A DNA stretch of 64,000 bases. Source: Codonopsis lanceolata. Taxonomy: Eukaryota > Streptophyta > Magnoliopsida > Asterales > Campanulaceae. Location: contig CM028379.1 of the NCBI GenBank assembly GCA_013146195.2, positions 61,214,409 to 61,278,408 of the forward strand, read 5' to 3'. Made by a program: the position numbers and the translations under genes. The notes below the pieces were generated by a model, which was given only the letters and a program-made list of their open reading frames with translations, was not told the DNA's origin and searched no databases. Below, piece after piece: positions 58,574 through 64,000 of the stretch. The stretch's first letter is position 1. Each line of letters opens with the position of its first letter.

Positions 58574-58873
58574 TTGCCCGTCTTCTTCCGAGCCTCATCG
58601 CTTTCTCTGAAATTTGCTTTTGCCCCTTTGATTCCAACGCCATCATTAATTTTCTTCTGCCCCTTTGATTCCAAAGATGTTAAAGATGTTACATGTGCAC
58701 TCGAGTTAGCTCTTTATAACTCATGGGAGGTGGATCTCGATCATCGTCTGCCCCTATTTCGAAAACTGAAGCGTTACTTTGGGACAAAGCATTGTGATAT
58801 TTGGAATAGCTTTATTGACGAACTAATCAATTTAGGGAATAGAGAGGTAATAGCCCGCGATAAAGTGGACTGA
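58574..58873 (+). CDS. Unrecognised coding-like fragment without ATG, copy B
   Basis: Counterpart of 25048-25293, open to TGA 58871. Reads DVKDVTCALELALYNSWEVD and WNSFIDELINLGNREVIARD, with no methionine in the conserved part. Lies between imperfect inverted ends (about 58486 and 59462), like copy A. Confidence 0.4.
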   Translation: MPVFFRASSLSLKFAFAPLIPTPSLIFFCPFDSKDVKDVTCALELALYNSWEVDLDHRLPLFRKLKRYFGTKHCDIWNSFIDELINLGNREVIARDKVD

Positions 58874-59144
58874 GATTTCGGATAGTATTTATGGTTCTAC
58901 CTTTTTCTTAGCCATTGGCTTTCATGGTTCTCTATGTTCGCTCTTTCAATCGTTCTCTAGTCTTGCAACTTTTACTTACTTACTACGTGGAGTCAAAAGT
59001 AAAGTAAAGGTAGGATATATCCATGGCAAATGGTATTGTATAGTTGAGAACAATCGTAGGAATTTCATTTATTCTCGTATGAGATTGCATCCGCCTTCAT
59101 TTTCTTCTCTCTCTTTCTAGCATCGTACCTTGTGAAATTTGGGC

Positions 59145-59320
59145 ATCTTTCAAAATTTTGGGCATTCGCTTTTGCATTGCGATGGCCAAAATTTTGAACG
59201 ACGCCCAAAATTTTGAATTATGCCCAATTTTTGCATTGCGACGCCCAAATATGGGCAGTTGCTTTTGAGCGACTCCCAAATTTTTTGACCGACACCCAAA
59301 AAAAATTTATCGACACCCAA
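59145..59320. repeat. Palindromic GCCCAAAATTTTG cluster, copy B
   Basis: Counterpart of 25555-25790 with about 45 bp (one or two units) fewer. Confidence 0.65.
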
Positions 59321-60029
59321 ATTAGGACAGTGGCTTTATGTGCGCGTCTTTCCTTCATTAAGGGTATATTCGTCATTTTTCATCCAAAAGTATACTTTAG
59401 CAGTTGAAAACAAATATATGAGATTTTTCCGGTTATAATATCATGATAGGGGACCGGGCTGGTTATCACCCATGTAAGTATTGGCTAGGCCCATTGTTAT
59501 TTGGCAACCTACTTAGAAACAACAAAGGGCCAACAACCCAAGCCCATGTTACCCCAAAATCAGATTTCCCATCCTTGAATCTTGGGTAAAATTCTGGCCG
59601 GTCCCTTTTCCAAAGTTTCTAAGTTCAAAAGTCCACATTCTTTATTTTTTTCAACCACAAAAGACCACTTTTCGAAATATTGTTCCAAAAATATAATCGT
59701 CTTCTTCAACAGCTCTGACAATACACTTTGGATTCGAAATTCACGATTGTACGTAACGAAACGAGGATCGACGTGCCCGGTCAGGTCGCGGGAGTTGAGG
59801 GGGTAGCGCCCTTAGTGGGGGTTCGGGAGCAATGCCCCCGAAAGGTAAACTAGTTTTTTGATTCATAAACTACGAAACTATAATGGATTTGTGTTGGTTG
59901 AAAGATTTTTCAGTTGAGACGAAGGCGAAGGAGGAGTAAGAAGAAGGCTTATGACGGAGGAGATGGAAGAAGAAGGTGGAGGACGTAAACTGGTTATTTA
60001 TGCTTTTGTATCGCGGTGTAAAAATGAAT

Positions 60030-60315
60030 TAGATAATATTTTTGCACCACAGTTTAATGTTTAATTTCCTAGTCTATTTTTGAATCGGAGTTTATAAATT
60101 TCATTGCATTAATTTTTACACCGCAGTTCAAAGTTTAATTTCCTAGTCTTTTTTTGAATCGCGGTTCATAATTTCATTGTATTAATTTTTGCACCGCGGT
60201 TCAAAGTTTAATTTTCTAATTTGTTTTTGAATTGCGGTTCATAAATTTCATTGCATTAAATTTTACACCGCAGTTCAAAGTTTAATTTCCTAGACAATTT
60301 TTGAATCGTGGTTCA
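60030..60315. repeat. 74-bp tandem array, copy B
   Basis: Same alternation of ACCGCxGTTCAAAG and ATxGCGGTTCAT half-units as 26490-26770. Confidence 0.83.
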
Positions 60316-60449
60316 TCAGCGCATCAGACTCATTAAGGTATCGCAATCATTTTGCTATCAAAAGTGTTTTTTTCCGGTTGAAAAAATATACTGGACTAGA
60401 TGGGTTATAAACTTTAAAAAGTGGACCAGCCCGCAATTTTTTCTTGAAT

Positions 60450-61017
60450 GTTTTGGGCATTTCAATCCCTAGAACCCGCCTCCCTAATTTCCATGAGAGC
60501 CTTGACCGAGTTCCTTCCTCATTGCTGCTGTGTGGCGCCGTCATAGTTGATGACTCCGATTAGGAGTCTTTCTCCCCCATTTGCCGCTTGCAGCAAGTTA
60601 TATAAACCTCCTCACTATCGTAGGTAGGTACGCGAAACTGAGCTCCATCTCTGTCTCTTGATATCTCTTCTCTCTTCTTCTAATTTTCTTGGATCTAAAG
60701 CTGTGAGTGTTTTGTGAGGGAAAACACTGTGTGTGGGTGCTTCCTCTAATTCTCTTGCATCTAAAGCTGTGAGTGTTTTATGAGGGGAAACACTGTGTGT
60801 GTTGGTACTGTGGGTGGGATTCCATACTCAAAGAAGGAATTTTTGGGTGGGGTTTGGTTTGGTTGGAAGGTTGGGGGTTTGCTCATACCTTGAACAGAGT
60901 GACTTTGGCTCTTCGTTTGACTCTTCGGTGGACTGTTATATATATACATTACCTATATATTAAGCCCCAGACAGATTGTGCTAGGCTTCGGCTCCAAGCT
61001 AGACATTAGAAATTCCA
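60450..61017 (+). promoter_or_regulatory. LTR- or promoter-like segment, copy B
   Basis: Counterpart of 26920-27467. TATATAA is at 60599-60605, and two AGTGTTTT...AAAACACT hairpins lie at about 60706 and 60772. Confidence 0.4.
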
Positions 61018-61020
61018 TAA

Positions 61021-61658
61021 GGGTATGTTTGATACCCCAGTTCCATAGCTTGGAATTGGAAATGGGGCCTCTAAAACCAATTCCATTGTTTGGGAATATA
61101 AATAAAATTTGGAATTAGAATTGTGTTGGAATTCTAAATCACTCAATTTCATAAAACTAATTCCATCCTAAATACAAATAATTTAAATTCTAAATTTTGA
61201 TCAATTATTACATAATAACAAATCATCATCTTTTTACCACTACGAAAACAACTTTCAACCACCACTACTTGTTCCGATCCATTCAATAACTAATTTAACC
61301 ACCACCACTATATGCTATTTATTTTCTAAAATGTAAAAATTTTATACTTTTGTTGTTAGCAAGTTTTGAACCCTTATCATTCAAAATAACCAACAACTAT
61401 ATACCTCTAGACTAAACTAGATATTTGATATATTATTGAACTTTTATTTTAAGTATAATGTAGAATTAAAATTGAATTCCACACATTATTCAAATAATGA
61501 AAATGTTATGATTTTGAAAGCAAATTCTAAATTATTTAAATTCTAAAAAATTTAAATATTTATTAAATTTAAAATCAATGCACATTTTATGAGATAGACA
61601 TTCCATAAACTTTAGATAGATCTGAGATAGACATTCAATAATGCATCCAAATGGATCC
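61021..61658. mobile_element. PIF/Harbinger-like MITE, copy B2 (both ends present)
   Basis: TAA, then GGGTATGTTTGATACCCC, ending GCATCCAAATGGATCC, then TAA. It lacks the GGC-rich core of the other copies and has a 60-bp insertion with repeated GAGATAGACATTC close to the right end. Confidence 0.78.
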
Positions 61659-61659
61659 T

Positions 61660-61895
61660 AAGATCTGAGCTAGACATTCCATAAACCTTAGATGGATTGG
61701 GCTAGGCTTTGGCCTGTGATATACGGCTTTGTTCGTTTTCGTTTCCTTGAAATGATATTATAGATACATATATTATCCTGCTTCTAACACTATTTATGCA
61801 ATGTGGGAATAATCTATTGGGACTAATTGATATATTGGTAATATATATTTGTCATTTGTGATATACCTGTTCTGTTTTTTGCCCTTGACAAATCT
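61660..61895. other. Non-coding, no feature recognised
   Basis: AT-rich DNA with no clear homology to copy A. Confidence 0.45.
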
Positions 61896-61899
61896 GAAA

Positions 61900-62580
61900 A
61901 TAGTTTGGTGACTGTTTGGTTGGAGGTTTGCTCCTGTTTTAGCATTGATAAGTGATCTATATATTCTCAACAATATACTTGCTTCATAGCTAGATGAATA
62001 GCACTCACAACAAACAGCTTCCTTGTCGTTGACAAAGCAGTCTAAGAAAGGCATTTTTGTTTCTCAAACCAAGTATGCAAAGAACTTGGTGGAAAGATTT
62101 AACTTGTAAAATGCCTCCCATAGGAACACCCCAATGGAATCTAAACTAAAATTGAGTAGAGATGATAATGAAAGATGTTGATCACATCCTATATAGGAGT
62201 AAGATAAGAAGCTTATAGTACTTAACTACTAGTCGCCTCGATATTATGTATGGTGTGTGCATGCGTTAAATACCAAGCAAATCTCGAGGTTTCACATTAT
62301 GAAGCTTTAAAATGTGTCATTTGATATGTTGGAGACTGCTAAATTAGGAATTTTGTATACTAAATATACAAACACAAATTTGATGGAATTTAGTGATTCT
62401 AACTGGTCGGTGATATTTATGACACAAAACATACATTACAAGGTTATTTTTATCTTGGAAATGATCTTGTTTCATGGTATAGTTAAAAAAATTGTGTTTC
62501 TCTTTGGTGTTGAATCAAGATATGTGTAGCAGATAGAATTTGTTGGAACAATTTACTTCATTATCAATATCCCTTATTAT
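61900..62580 (+). pseudogene. Decayed copia RT/RNase H
   Basis: Plus-strand sense in several frames: FAPVLALISDL (RT, about 61930), KGIFVSQTKYAKNLVERFNL (about 62048-62108), GVCMRVKYQANLEVSHYEAL (about 62250-62310), then the RNase H remnant GILYTKYTN..LMEFSDSNWS and LEMILFHGIVKK (62350-62490). Stops and frameshifts are abundant. This is an old copy unrelated to the two defined copia elements. Confidence 0.75.
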
Positions 62581-63032
62581 TCACCACTAAGACTATTTAT
62601 ATTAGTTTTGTAACTAGAACACAACCATAACTAAAAGTGTGAAAAATGGGAAAGTGGGGAAGTGGAAGTAACCGTATCATAGTGTTCCCTACAAAGTGTT
62701 AATATTCATTTGTTTTCGAATCCTTTGATAGAAAAAGTTATCTTTGAAAAAATTTAGCCATTTATGTGGATAAATATCTTTCATTGCTCTTGTTATTTCA
62801 TTGGATATGTAATGTGAAAAAGTGATGTTTATAACAAAGCGTGAAAGCTATTTTAGCGGAAAAATCCTATTATTTTGATAATCAAACCATGGATAATAGA
62901 CTAATCTAAGATTAATCATAACACCCATTTTGCCAGCCTAATTCGAATATAAATCATATTTTTTGAGCTAGAAATATTTTTATTATGCATGGAAAATATC
63001 GAGAATAAAATGTGAGAGTAAGAATATCGTAC
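62581..63032 (-). other. Probable intron of the LRR-VIII gene, non-coding
   Basis: AT-rich, with no recognisable exon. Lies 3' (minus strand) of the exon at 63033-63171. Confidence 0.4.
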
Positions 63033-63171
63033 ATTCCCGTGATGTGGCAAGTGTTATTATTATCACATGTGCAAGAAACTTCGTTACGAACACAATCGGA
63101 GGCTGAGAATTGCTTGTTTTGCGCATCCCAACGTTTATATGAACTTTTAAGTAGAGCCTTAATCGCATCAA
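63033..63171 (-). CDS. N-terminal extracellular exon of LRR-VIII receptor-like kinase
   Basis: 139 bp between TTTACATCTTTCAG and donor GTACGA. Reads VDAIKALLKSSYKRWDAQNK, then CVRNEVSCTCDNNNTCHITG. The C-x-C-D-x-N-x-T-C-H-I-T-x signature just before the first LRR, with an A-L-x-x-x-x-x-x-W segment ahead of it, is characteristic of LRR-VIII kinases. The exon ends in phase 2 (AT|), matching the start phase of the LRR exons in copy B. The signal-peptide exon should lie to the right but is not identifiable, and the Pack-MULE copy 2 starts within about 120 bp. This could be exon 2 of the copy B gene or of a third copy. Confidence 0.8.
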
Positions 63172-63199
63172 CTGAAAGATGTAAACATATAAAATATAA

Positions 63200-63260
63200 G
63201 AGACATGAACACACACACTGACACACAGAGAAAGAGAGAGAAGAAAGAAAAATGGCGCTG
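63200..63260. repeat. (CA)n/(GA)n low-complexity tract
   Basis: ACACACACACTGACACACAG followed by GA-rich sequence, in the intron 5' of the LRR-VIII exon. Confidence 0.8.
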
Positions 63261-63279
63261 GTAGAGAAGAAATAAAAGC

Positions 63280-64000
63280 ACAGCAGAAAAAATTTTCGAT
63301 GACTAGACTTATCTTGCACGTTAATCCCTTTTTGGATGGACGTTAAGTTTGGACGTTAAGTTAGGTTAAATGCCTATTTTGCGTCTGTCATCTTCATCCT
63401 CTTCATCTTCATCCTCATCTTATCTTCATCTTCATCCCTCTTCATCTTCATCCTCTCACCATAGCAACATCCCAACGAATCGGATCTTCATCTTCATCCC
63501 AATCGAATTCTTTGGCAAATGGATTTTCATAGCAACCGGATCTCGATTTTCATAGCTAAATTTGTTACAATCACCACCAACAAAATCCCAATGCTCGACC
63601 GTCAAGGTGTTCCTCACCACCTCCTCGGCGAGTTTGATCCCTCGACCCCACCATGTCACCCCTCTAATTTCGATCGCGGCCTTGACCGACATTATATCTC
63701 GAAAGCTACCTTTGATATTGATTCACGCCCTCCTCCCATTCGAACTATGTCTTTGATGACCCGATAACCTTGAGCTGGTTGTTTCTTGTGGTTGGACATA
63801 TCCTTACATCGAATCGTATTTATCAACAAGAGTCGAAGATGGACCTCGGAATGTTCGAGGAGTTATCGAGTTCTTCGAGGCGAGTTCGATCAGTGATAAG
63901 GCAATAGTGCCCGAAAAGATATGAAACTCCTCAACCTCGTAAAATAGATGCCACGGAGGCATTCAGGCGGCGATGATGACAATGTCGTCGTCGGATTCCG
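63280..64000 (+). mobile_element. Pack-MULE with IPT fragments, copy 2 (partial, many small deletions)
   Basis: ACTAGACTTATCTTGCACG at 63302 and the following TIR tract match 49676 onward, and the rest follows 49790-50560. The outer TIR is degraded: AAAATTTTCG survives at about 63288, then 10-12 bp are missing. The right end is outside the window. Confidence 0.88.
63565..64000 (+). pseudogene. IPT: IPT fragments in Pack-MULE copy 2
   Basis: TTNKIPMLDRQGVPHHLLGE is intact (LD where copy 1 has PD), after which frames break every 10-30 bp by short losses. Blocks for CFLW-type, VDEM-type and IDATEAF-type motifs remain recognisable only at DNA level by alignment to copy 1. Confidence 0.82.

Larger units (their letters stand above)
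33968..61320. repeat. Copy B of the tandem segmental duplication
   Basis: Direct-orientation copy of 1-27948. It carries its own insertions (38421-41796, 43722-45723, 46628-47403, 49597-50771) and lacks those at 4447-5167, 5403-5804 and 5975-11887. Homology fades inside the Harbinger-like element that starts at 61021. The 100-N gap lies between the two copies, so their adjacency depends on scaffolding. Confidence 0.93.

Noticed and set aside
63370..63555. Serine-rich ORF
   Set aside because: It is the CTTCAT-type microsatellite of the Pack-MULE read in frame.

Overview
This is plant nuclear DNA, most likely from a eudicot with a transposon-rich genome. It is AT-rich and has spliced leucine-rich-repeat (LRR) exons, several plant retrotransposon families, MULE, hAT, CACTA and Harbinger-type DNA elements, and a 100-N scaffold gap (32484-32583). 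I see no intact protein-coding host gene and no rRNA, tRNA or CRISPR locus.

The layout is dominated by a tandem duplication of about 34 kb. Copy A (1 to about 27950) matches copy B (33968 to about 61320) in the same order and orientation. Younger insertions are present in only one copy. In A these are a MULE MITE (5403-5804), a hAT element (4447-5167) and a full-length copia element (5975-11887). In B they are a deleted copia (38421-41796), a TG...CA retroelement unit (43722-45723) carrying a nested MITE, a hAT element (46628-47403) and a MULE that captured pieces of an isopentenyltransferase gene (49597-50771). Most have target-site duplications, and several have a visible empty site in the other copy.

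The host signal is a minus-strand LRR-VIII-type receptor-like kinase gene. Its LRR exons are each about 72 bp, with phase-2 introns. Copy B has LRR exons at 42996-42557 and 34186-33761, and a likely N-terminal exon at 63171-63033. Copy A has LRR exons at 13431-12946 and 221-1. Malectin, transmembrane and kinase exons are not seen. One exon in B has a frameshift, so B at least looks like a pseudogene.

The largest shared insertion is an 8.8-kb retroelement (14048-22863; expanded by nested insertions to 43608-56438 in B), flanked by CCATG in both copies. Region 27950-33760 is specific to the join. It holds a diverged 1.45-kb tandem duplication, inverted repeat arrays and the gap. The right end (61.9-64.0 kb) has a decayed copia pol, the LRR-VIII N-terminal exon and a second, deletion-riddled copy of the isopentenyltransferase-bearing MULE.

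Nothing here works as a pathway. The value of the window is as a record of transposon layering, gene-fragment capture and receptor-kinase gene decay.
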